From an uncultured bacterium (GTDB lineage: Bacteria; Planctomycetota; UBA1135; UBA2386), in NCBI GenBank assembly GCA_938003515.1, contig CALKYL010000125.1, positions 1 to 7,171 on the forward strand: a DNA stretch of 7,171 bases. Reading direction: 5' to 3'. The position numbers and the translations under genes were made by a program. The first letter of the stretch is position 1. Every line of letters starts with the position of its first letter. This document shows positions 1 through 6,400 of this stretch, in pieces. The notes beneath the pieces are model-generated. The model searched no databases. It had not been told where the DNA came from and was given only the letters and a program-made list of their open reading frames with translations.

Positions 1-510
1 TGACTCGGCGCGCGCGACCTCGAGCGCCAGCACCTCCTGGGCGTTGTAGTCGCGGTACGCCTCGATCGCGCCGGCGACGCCGTCGTCGGCGGCGTAGGTG
101 AGCTCGATCCGGTCCTCGACGTTGAGGTCGATCCGCTTGCGCAGGTCCTGGATCTTGCGCACCAGATCGCGGACGAAGCCCTCGCGGCGCAGCTCGGCGT
201 CGAGCTCCGTCGCCAGCGCCACGCACCAGCCGTCGCCCTCGGAGATCTCGAGGCCCTCGGCCGCGGTCCGCTCGGTGAGCACCTCCTCGGGCTCGACCTC
301 GAAGCTCTCGCCGTCGATGTCGACGGTCACGCCGCCGTCGGCGAGCCGGGCGGCGAGCTCGCGCTCCGGGATCGCGGCGACCGCCGCCTGGACCGCGTCG
401 AAGTGCCGCTTGTACTTGCGCTTGGAGATCCTGCCGTCGAGGCGCACCGAGCACTCGTAGCGTCCCTCGGCGGAGGCGACGCGCTCGACCGCCTCCTCCC
501 TGCGCTCGGC
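1..510 (-). pseudogene. ileS: Isoleucyl-tRNA synthetase, C-terminal fragment lacking its 5' part
   Basis: Read on the minus strand with codons ending at position 1, this stretch encodes about 170 residues that match the C-terminal anticodon-binding tail of isoleucyl-tRNA synthetase, which charges tRNA-Ile in the cytoplasm. Recognisable blocks are AVQAAVAAI near 375-400, then TELDAELRREGFVRDLVRKI and QDLRKRIDLNVEDRIELTY (about 95-215), and AYRDYNAQEVLALEV near the window edge; the family has very similar ELRAEGLAREFVRRIQNLRKEAG-type sequence. No stop is reached, so the 3' end lies outside the window. The whole catalytic core (HIGH, KMSKS, editing domain) is missing. The frame is closed upstream by a stop at 649-651, and the first in-frame ATG/GTG/TTG after it is a GTG at 445-447, so no normal protein can be made from what is here. 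The 5' boundary abuts a truncated ABC ATPase in another frame. IleRS identity is fairly firm; whether the truncation is biological is uncertain. Confidence 0.72.
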
Positions 511-514
511 CGGC

Positions 515-982
515 GGACAGCGCCTGCCGGCCCGCGTGCGTGCGGTCGTCGAGCCCCACGCGCCGCAGTAGTTCGGTGACCCGCAAGGCGGCCTCGCGCG
601 CCCCGACGCCGGCGAGCTCGAGCGGCAGCGCGACGTTCTCGCCGACGGTCAGGGTCGGCAGCAGGTGGAACGACTGGAACACGAAGCCGAGCGCGCGCGT
701 GCGCAGCCGCGCGCGCGCGCGCTCGTCGGCCCGGACCACGTCGACGCCGGCCGTCGTGATCGCGCCGCCGTCGGCGTCGTCGATGCCGGCGATCAGGTTG
801 AGAAGGGTCGATTTGCCGGACCCGCTGCGGCCGAGCACCGCGACCGCCTCCCCCGGCGCCACGTCGAGATCGATCCCCGCGAGCACGACCCGTTCGGAAC
901 CGCCTTCGTGCACGGACTTCTGCACGCGGCGCAGGCGCACGACGGGTGCGGGGTCCTGGGCGAGCGAACCGGAGCCGGGCAT
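515..982 (-). pseudogene. ABC transporter ATP-binding protein, truncated before the signature motif
   Basis: An ATG at 982-980 opens a frame whose first 156 residues read as an ABC ATPase of the LolD/MacB/FtsE-like export group, which would energise an inner-membrane permease. Visible are the A-loop region (residues about 15-40), Walker A GRSGSGKST (residues 51-59), IAGIDDADGG, the Q-loop GFVFQSFHLLPTLTVGENV with Q103, and the helical-domain stretch ELLRRVGLDDRTHAGRQALS ending at residue 156. A normal family member (about 220-240 residues) would continue LSGGE-QQRVAIARAL, Walker B and the H-loop. Here the sequence instead reads LSAGRAQ followed by a Gly/Arg/Pro-rich translation that runs open to the window edge in this frame, because it is reading the IleRS fragment out of frame. 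Without signature, Walker B and switch His it cannot hydrolyse ATP. No permease gene is present. Start choice rests on the ATG and the usual short N-terminus; no clear Shine-Dalgarno is seen. Confidence 0.78.
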
Positions 983-1076
983 GGGGCGATCTTCGCACGC
1001 CCGCGGCGGCCGGGATGCGGCATTGTCCGCCCCCGCCGGGGACCGCATGCTGCTGCCGGCCGTCTCGTGCTGCGCG
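983..1076. other. Divergent intergenic region between ABC remnant and membrane protein
   Basis: This 94-bp stretch separates two divergently read genes and should hold both promoters. It is GC-rich, and I cannot pick out a convincing -35/-10 pair on either strand. An in-frame ATG at 1047-1049, preceded by GGGGA at 1038-1042, is an alternative start for the downstream membrane protein. Confidence 0.4.
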
Positions 1077-1406
1077 ATGAAGCTGACCGCGATCAAGCTG
1101 GTGCACACCGCGATCTGGGCCGTGTTCGCCGGCGCCATCGTCGCGATCCCCGTCGCGGCGGTCCTCGGGGCCTGGGCCTGGACCCTCGGGCTCGCCGGCC
1201 TCGTGCTGGTCGAGGTCGCGGTGCTCGCCGGCAACGGCTGGACGTGCCCCCTGACGGCGGTCGCCGCCCGCCACACCGCCGACCGCGCGCCCAACTTCGA
1301 CATCTACCTGCCGCGCTGGCTCGCCGAGCACAACAAGACGGTGTTCGGCTGGCTCTACGTCGCCGGTCTCGCGGTCGCGGCGGCGTGCTGGGCGGCGCAC
1401 GGGTAG
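1077..1406 (+). CDS. Small three-helix membrane protein of unknown function
   Basis: This encodes 109 residues with three hydrophobic spans at about 10-30, 34-52 and 88-106, and no cleavable signal, so an inner-membrane location is likely. Between spans 2 and 3 lies a polar segment with a distinctive pattern: GWTCPLT (residues 54-60), then ADRAPNFDIYLPRWLAEHNK (68-87). I recall this CPLT ... NFDIYLPxWLAxxNK pattern from a widespread family of short uncharacterised bacterial membrane proteins. It also resembles DUF2784-type proteins, which share the W-x-CPLT element, but I cannot confirm a family name. The ATG at 1077 is preferred because MKLxxIKxxHTxIW is the N-terminus I associate with such proteins. 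An in-frame ATG at 1047 would add 10 residues (MLLPAVSCCA) and has a better ribosome-site candidate. The gene precedes the TetR promoter by about 28 bp and faces away from the ABC remnant. No function can be assigned. Confidence 0.75.
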   Translation: MKLTAIKLVHTAIWAVFAGAIVAIPVAAVLGAWAWTLGLAGLVLVEVAVLAGNGWTCPLTAVAARHTADRAPNFDIYLPRWLAEHNKTVFGWLYVAGLAVAAACWAAHG

Positions 1407-1434
1407 CCCGGGCAGGATTCCGTTCGCGGCACGC

Positions 1435-1463
1435 TTGCACCGCGCATGGCGGCCCGGTATAGA
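1435..1463 (+). promoter_or_regulatory. Sigma-70-type promoter of the TetR/NemR-like gene
   Basis: TTGCAC at 1435-1440 and TATAGA at 1458-1463 are separated by exactly 17 bp, a near-consensus housekeeping promoter that stands out in such GC-rich DNA. The -10 box overlaps the left end of the operator at 1460-1475. Transcription would be expected to begin around 1470, leaving a leader of only about 10 nt before the ATG at 1479. This is inferred from sequence only. Confidence 0.65.
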
Positions 1464-1475
1464 CCGACCGGTCTA
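1460..1475. promoter_or_regulatory. NemR-type operator, TAGACC-N4-GGTCTA
   Basis: TAGACCGACCGGTCTA is a perfect 6-bp inverted repeat (arms 1460-1465 and 1470-1475) around a 4-bp spacer. It matches the TAGACC/GGTCTA box I associate with NemR-family TetR repressors. It overlaps the -10 box and the expected transcription start of the repressor gene, so bound repressor would block its own promoter. It also lies upstream of the chosen start codon, which argues against starting the protein at the ATG at 1446. Confidence 0.75.
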
Positions 1476-1478
1476 CTC

Positions 1479-2123
1479 ATGAACCCCGCCTCCCAAGACG
1501 CCACCACGCGCGACGCCGACACCCGCGAGCGCATCCTGGCCGCCGGCGCCGAGCTGTTCGGCAAGAAGGGCTTCAACGGCTGCGGCCTCAGCGAGATCCT
1601 GCTGCAGGCCGGCGTTCCCAAGGGCTCGTTCTATCATTACTTCGGCTCCAAGGAGGAGTTCGGGGTGGTGCTGATCGAGCGCGCCCGCGACGAGTACCTG
1701 GCGGAGCTCCGGCCGCTGCTCGGCGACCGTAAAACAAGCGCAGTGAAGCGCTTGCGTGCCGTGTTCGAGCACACGCGCGACGAGTGCGCCGCGAGCGGGC
1801 CGACGATCGAGTGCCTGATCCCGAAGCTCGCGCTCGAGACCGCCAGCCTCAGCGAGCCGGTGCACGCCGCGGTCAAGAGCTGCTACCAGATGTGGAGCGG
1901 CCTGCTGGCACAAGTGGTCCGCGAGGGCCAGGCTGCGGGCGAGATCGACCCGGCGCACGACCCGGACCGCCTCGCCAACGTGCTCGTGATGCTTTGGGAG
2001 GGCGCCGCCGTCCGCATGCAGATCGAGCGCAACATCCGACCACTCAACGACTTCCTCGTGTTCGTCTTCGACAGCCTGCTCGGCGCCCCGGCGCGCGACG
2101 CGGCCCGCCCGAATCGGGCCTGA
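1479..2123 (+). CDS. TetR-family transcriptional repressor, NemR-like
   Basis: The 214-residue product has the TetR layout. The N-terminal helix-turn-helix domain runs over residues 14-61: RERILAAGAELF, then GLSEILLQAGVPKGSFYHYF, then GSKEEF. The ligand-binding C-terminal domain covers about 75-205. It resembles E. coli NemR along its length: the segment ECAASGPTIECLIPKLALE (102-120) parallels the NemR stretch with its redox-active cysteines. C112 lines up with NemR Cys106 and C103 with Cys98, as far as I recall that sequence. The lysine reported to pair with Cys106 in NemR appears to be Gln181 here. Other cysteines are C35 in the DNA-binding domain and C135. The ATG at 1479 is preferred over 1446 because the promoter and operator lie between them; neither has a Shine-Dalgarno. 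It should repress its own gene and probably the efflux operon starting 129 bp downstream, where a related operator occurs. The NemR-like call is good; the exact inducer is unknown. Confidence 0.88.
   Translation: MNPASQDATTRDADTRERILAAGAELFGKKGFNGCGLSEILLQAGVPKGSFYHYFGSKEEFGVVLIERARDEYLAELRPLLGDRKTSAVKRLRAVFEHTRDECAASGPTIECLIPKLALETASLSEPVHAAVKSCYQMWSGLLAQVVREGQAAGEIDPAHDPDRLANVLVMLWEGAAVRMQIERNIRPLNDFLVFVFDSLLGAPARDAARPNRA
1735..1754. repeat. 7-bp perfect inverted repeat inside the repressor gene
   Basis: CAAGCGC (1735-1741), loop AGTGAA, GCGCTTG (1748-1754) forms a perfect stem within the coding region. It lies in a short stretch that is less GC-rich than its surroundings (GTAAAACAAGCG...). 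It encodes residues about 86-92, between the DNA-binding and sensor domains. It may simply be chance. Confidence 0.35.
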
Positions 2124-2141
2124 GTCCGCTGTCGAAAGCGG
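2107..2141 (+). terminator. Two small hairpins at the end of the repressor gene
   Basis: GCCCG-AAT-CGGGC (2107-2119) overlaps the end of the coding region, ending just before the TGA stop codon at 2121-2123. CCGCT-GTCGAA-AGCGG (2126-2141) follows directly. Both could fold in RNA, but neither is followed by a T-run, so they are not a classical intrinsic terminator. They may slow or partly end transcription, or only stabilise the 3' end. The region 2142-2218 that follows shows nothing else recognisable. Confidence 0.3.
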
Positions 2142-2218
2142 CCGCGTCCCGGCGTCTGTGCGACCGGGTGTGACGGCTGCACCTCCCCCGCACTCTGCTC
2201 CCCGAACCCCTTCCGCGA

Positions 2219-2234
2219 CCAGACGACCGGTCTA
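2219..2234. promoter_or_regulatory. Second, imperfect NemR-type operator before the efflux operon
   Basis: Positions 2224-2234 (CGACCGGTCTA) are identical over 11 bp to the spacer and right half of the operator at 1460-1475. The left arm reads CAGAC rather than TAGACC, as if one C were lost, so the dyad is degenerate. It ends 18 bp before the adaptor start codon, a position where a bound repressor would block transcription of the pump genes. No convincing -35/-10 pair could be identified around it. Confidence 0.6.
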
Positions 2235-2252
2235 CGCCGGCGCCCTGCTCCC

Positions 2253-3455
2253 ATGGCCCCCTCCCGAGTCTCGACCTTCCTCCGCCGCGCCCTCGGCTCC
2301 GTGCTGCTGCTCGGCACGATCGCCAGCGGCCGCGCGTCGGCCGACACCTCCAAACCGCCGCCGCGCGACGCCCCCGCGATCGCCGGCGCGGCCTATGGCC
2401 TCTGGCTCCTGAAGCAAGGCCAGCAGGCCGGCGCCGCCGCCGCCGCCGCCTCGATGCCCGAACCCGCGGAAGCGGCCGAGGCCGCGTTCGTGCGGCTCGC
2501 GCCCTACACCAAGACCACCACCGCGATCGGCACGGTGCGCGCGCTGCGCTCGATCACGCTGAAGAACGAGCTGCCCGGCACGGTCGCGGCGGTCGCGCTC
2601 GAGACCGGCCAGATCGTCGAGCAGGGCGCGCTGCTCGTCGAGCTCGACGTCGCGGTCGAGCAGGCGCAGCTGCTCGCGCTCCAGGCCGAGGCCCGGCTCG
2701 CCGAGACGATGCTCGGCCGCATGGAGCGCGCGCTCGAGAGCCAGGGCGCGTCGGCCGCCGACGTCGACCGCGCGCGCGCGGAGCGCGACATGGCGGTCGC
2801 GAACGTCAAACGGCTCGAGGCGATCGTCGAGCAGAAGCGGCTCTACGCGCCGTTCCGGGCGCGCGTCGGCTTCGTCGACCTGCACCTCGGCCAGTACCTC
2901 GAGCCGGGCACGCAGATCACGACGCTGCAGGGCGTCGACGACGCCGTGCACGTCGACTTCTCGGTGACCCAGGAGGTCGCGACGCGGCTCTCCGAGGGCG
3001 TCGAGATCGAGGTCGTGCCCGCGGCCGGCGAGCCGCCGGTGCACGCGACGATCGTCGCGCTCGACGCCCGCGTCGACGTCGCGGCCCGCAACACCCAGGT
3101 GCGCGCGGAGCTGCGCGGGCTCGACCCGCTGCCGCGACCCGGCGCGTCGGTGCGCGTGCGCGTGCCGGTCGCGAAGCCGCGCGAGGTCGCGGTCGTCCCG
3201 GTCAGCGCGCTGCGCCGCGGCCCGGCGGGCAGCAGCGTGTTCGTGCTCGAGCCCGACCCCGAGGGCAAGTTGCGCGCGCACGAACGACGCGTCATCAGCG
3301 GCACGACGCTCGGCGACGAGGTGGTGATCGAGTCCGGCCTCGAGGCCGGCGAGCGGGTCGCGACCGCCGGCTCGTTCAAGCTGCGCGAAGGCGTGCTGGT
3401 GATGCTGCCGAAGGACGGCGAGGCCGCGCAGCCGGCGCAGGGGGATCCGCGATGA
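2253..3455 (+). CDS. RND efflux periplasmic adaptor (membrane-fusion protein)
   Basis: This 400-residue adaptor links the inner-membrane pump to the outer-membrane channel in the periplasm. A signal peptide (residues 1-30, RR followed by a hydrophobic core and ASGRASA) has no lipobox cysteine, so the protein is probably soluble or held by the complex. Next comes an unusual Ala-rich stretch (about 40-78, with six consecutive Ala codons GCC). The lipoyl half-motif GTVRALRSITLKNELPGTVA (93-112) and VEQGALLVELD follow. A short coiled-coil hairpin covers about 135-195, and the second lipoyl half is RLYAPFRARVGFVDLHLGQY (196-215). The beta-barrel spans about 229-306, including PGASVRVRVPV, and the membrane-proximal domain about 310-385. 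Length is typical for the family. The stop overlaps the pump start as ATGA, implying translational coupling. No Shine-Dalgarno precedes the ATG, unlike the two downstream genes. It is probably controlled by the NemR-like repressor through the operator at 2219-2234. Confidence 0.92.
   Translation: MAPSRVSTFLRRALGSVLLLGTIASGRASADTSKPPPRDAPAIAGAAYGLWLLKQGQQAGAAAAAASMPEPAEAAEAAFVRLAPYTKTTTAIGTVRALRSITLKNELPGTVAAVALETGQIVEQGALLVELDVAVEQAQLLALQAEARLAETMLGRMERALESQGASAADVDRARAERDMAVANVKRLEAIVEQKRLYAPFRARVGFVDLHLGQYLEPGTQITTLQGVDDAVHVDFSVTQEVATRLSEGVEIEVVPAAGEPPVHATIVALDARVDVAARNTQVRAELRGLDPLPRPGASVRVRVPVAKPREVAVVPVSALRRGPAGSSVFVLEPDPEGKLRAHERRVISGTTLGDEVVIESGLEAGERVATAGSFKLREGVLVMLPKDGEAAQPAQGDPR
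2433..2450 (+). repeat. (GCC)6 trinucleotide tract
   Basis: Six tandem GCC codons encode Ala61-Ala66 in the linker of the adaptor protein. Slippage here would add or remove alanines without shifting the frame, so the length may vary between strains. Confidence 0.6.
3439..3445 (+). promoter_or_regulatory. Ribosome binding site for the RND pump
   Basis: AGGGGGA sits 6 nt before the ATG at 3452, inside the end of the adaptor gene. Together with the ATGA overlap it fixes the pump start and supports coupled translation. Confidence 0.6.
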
Positions 3456-6400
3456 AGGCGATCACCGACGTGTTCGTCCGGCACCCGGTGCTGGCGCTGG
3501 TCGTCAACCTGATGCTGATCCTGGTCGGTGTCCGGGTGACGACGACGCTGCCGGTGCAGCAGTATCCGTCGCTCGACAGCGCCTCGGTGCTGATCACGAC
3601 GGTCTACACGGGCGCCAGCGCCGAGACGGTGCGCGGCTTCCTGACGACGCCGATCGAACGCGCCGTGTCGGCGTTCGGCGGCATCGACCACATCGAGTCC
3701 GAGAGCCGGCAGGGCGTCAGCATCGTGACGATCCGGCTCGAGCTCGGCTACGACACGACCAAGGCGCTCGCCGAGGTCACCGCGCGGCTGCAACAGGTGC
3801 GCAGCGAGCTGCCGTCCGAGGCCGAGCCGCCGACGATCGACGTGCAGCGCGCCGACCGGCCCTACGCGTCGTTCTACATCAGCTTCACGTCCGAGCAGCG
3901 CTCGCTCTCGCAGGTGACCGACTACCTGGTGCGCAACGTGCAGCCGCAGCTCGGCACGATCGCCGGGGTGCAGCGGGTCACCGTCGAAGCCGGCCGGCCG
4001 CTCGCGATGCGCGTCTGGATCGACCCCGACAAGCTCGCGGCGCTCGGGCTCGCCCCGGGCGACGTCTACGCGGCGATCCAGCGCAACAACTACCTCGCCG
4101 CCGTCGGCCAGACCAAGGGCAACCTGGTGCAGGTCAACCTGCTCGCCGACACCGACCTGCGCTCGGTCGAGGAGTTCGAGCAGCTGATCGTGCGCGACCG
4201 CGACGGCGCGATCGTGCGCATGAGCGACGTCGCCAGGGTCGAGCTCGGCGCCGAGGAGGCCGACTTCATGGCGAAGTACAACCAGAAGCCGGCCGTCTAT
4301 CTCGGCGTCTGGCCGCTGGTCGGCGCAAACGAGATCGACGTGCAGGCCGCCCTCGTGGCCGAGATGGACCTGCTGCGGGCCGGGCTGCCGCCCGACCTCG
4401 AGATGGAGCTCGCCTACGACGGCACGGTGTTCATGCGCGACGCGCTGCACGAGATCTCGATCACGCTGATCGAGACGATCTGCATCGTCGGGTTGATCGT
4501 GTTCCTGTTCCTCGGCTCGGTGCGCACCGCGCTGGTGCCGCTGGTCGCGATGCCGGTGTCGCTGATCGGCGCCGCCGTCGTCATGGCCGCGTTCGGCTTC
4601 TCGCTGAACCTGCTGACGATCCTCGCGATCGTGCTGTCGGTCGGCCTCGTCGTCGACGACGCGATCGTCGTCGTCGAGAACGTCGAGCGCCACGTGCGCA
4701 TGGGCAAGGGCAAGCTCGCCGCCGCCGCCGAGGCCGCGCGCGAGCTCGTCGGTCCGATCATCGCGATGACGATCACGCTTGCCGCGGTCTACACGCCGAT
4801 CGGCTTCCAGGGCGGGCTGACCGGGGCGCTGTTCCTCGAGTTCGCGATCACGCTCGCCGCCGCGGTGCTCGTGTCCGGCTTCGTCGCGATCACGCTCTCG
4901 CCGATCATGAGCGCCTGGTTCGTCAGCCCGCACGACAAGCAGCCCCGGCTGACCAACCTGGTCAACTCCGTGTTCGACCGGATCCGCGACGTCTACACGC
5001 GGCTGCTCGACGGCGCGCTCGCGATCCGCTGGGCGGTCGTCGCGGCGGCGCTGCTGGTCGCCCTCGCGGCGTATCCGCTCTACCAGGGGTCGAACCGCGA
5101 GCTCGCGCCGATCGAGGACCAGAGCCACGTCAGCCTGTTCTTCGACGTCGCGCCCGACGCGACCCTCGAGGCGGTCGACGCGGCGTCGCGCGAGGTCGTC
5201 GCCGCGGTCAACCAGCTCGACGAAACGCGCTTCATGTGGTCACTGGTCGCGGACTGGGGCGGCTTCGGCGGCATGGTCGCCAAGGACTGGAAGCAGCGCC
5301 AGCGCGCGACGCAGGAGCTGTATCCGCAGCTGTTCGGCATGGTCTCGATGGTGCCGGGCGTGCGCGTCTTCCCGCGGCTCGACCCGCCGCTGCCGACGTC
5401 GGGCCAGCACGACGTCGAGCTCGTGCTGCAGAGCAGCCAGCCGCTCGAGAGCCTGCTGCAGACGACCATGGCCGTCGTCGGCGCCGGCTGGCAGAGCGGC
5501 AAGTTCTTCTACGTCGACACCAACCTCAAGGTGGACCGGCCAGAGGCGCGCGTCCAGGTCGACCGCGAACGCGTCGCCGACCTCGGCATGGACCTCGCGA
5601 CCGTCGGCCGCGAGCTCGGCGCGCTGCTCGGCGGCGGCTACGTCAACCGCTTCAACTGGTTCGACCGCAGCTACAAGGTGATCCCGCAGATCGGCCGCGA
5701 GGACCGCGCGACCGTCGGCCCGCTGCTCGACCTCAAGATCAAGACGCCCGAAGGCGAGCTCGTGCCGGTGTCGTCGTTCGTCACGATCGAGCAGATCGCG
5801 GCGCCGCGCACGCTCAACCGCTTCCAGCAGCGCAACGCGGTCAAGATCTTCGGCGGCCTCGCCCCCGGCGTGACCAAGGAGGAGGGCCTCGTCGTGCTCG
5901 AGCAGGCGGCGCGCGCGGTCGCCGGGCCCGGCGTGACGCTCGACTACGCCGGCGAATCGCGCCAGATCCGCACCGAGGGATCGGCGCTGGTCACGACGCT
6001 CGGCTTCGCGATCCTGCTCGTCTACCTGGTGCTCGCCGCGCAGTTCAAGAGCTTCCGCGACCCGCTGATCGTGCTGCTCGGCTCGGTCCCGCTGACGATC
6101 TCGGCGGCGCTGTTGTTCCCGTTCCTCGGCGTGCAGCTGCCGGCCGCGACCGTGACGATCAACGTCTACACGCAGGTCGGCCTGATCACGCTGGTCGGCC
6201 TTATCGCCAAGAACGGCATCCTGATCGTCGAGTTCGCCAACACGCTGCAGCAGCGCGGCCTCGCCAAGCTCGACGCGCTGCGCGAAGCCGCCGCGACGCG
6301 GCTGCGGCCGGTCCTCATGACCACCGCGGCGACGATCTTCGGGCACATCCTGCTCGTGTTCGTCGCCGGTCCCGGCGCCGCGGCCCGCAACAGCATCGGC

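Noticed and set aside
708..722. Alternating CG run as a possible Z-DNA or regulatory element
   Set aside because: It lies inside the ABC coding frame and is explained by Arg-Ala codons (RARAR) in GC-rich DNA.
515..982. A simple one-base sequencing frameshift joining the ABC and IleRS frames
   Set aside because: Restoring the frame would still not supply the missing ABC signature, Walker B and H-loop or the IleRS catalytic domains; the two halves belong to unrelated proteins.
327..1400. Minus-strand open frame (357 codons) spanning the ABC remnant and the membrane protein
   Set aside because: It crosses two genes of opposite orientation, and its Arg/Gly/Ala-rich translation matches nothing, whereas the neighbouring frame gives a clear Walker A and Q-loop.
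1446..1478. Longer start for the repressor (ATG at 1446)
   Set aside because: This extension contains the -10 box and the TAGACC-N4-GGTCTA operator and has no ribosome site; the ATG at 1479 fits the TetR family N-terminus.
2126..2141. Intrinsic terminator after the repressor gene
   Set aside because: The 5-bp stem has no following T-run, so it is listed only as a low-confidence hairpin; read-through into the efflux operon cannot be excluded.
2843..5128. Long minus-strand open frame (761 codons) opposite the adaptor and pump genes
   Set aside because: Its translation is dominated by Arg, Asp, Glu, Leu and His with no domain pattern, typical of an antisense shadow of a high-GC gene; the plus strand holds unmistakable RND proteins.
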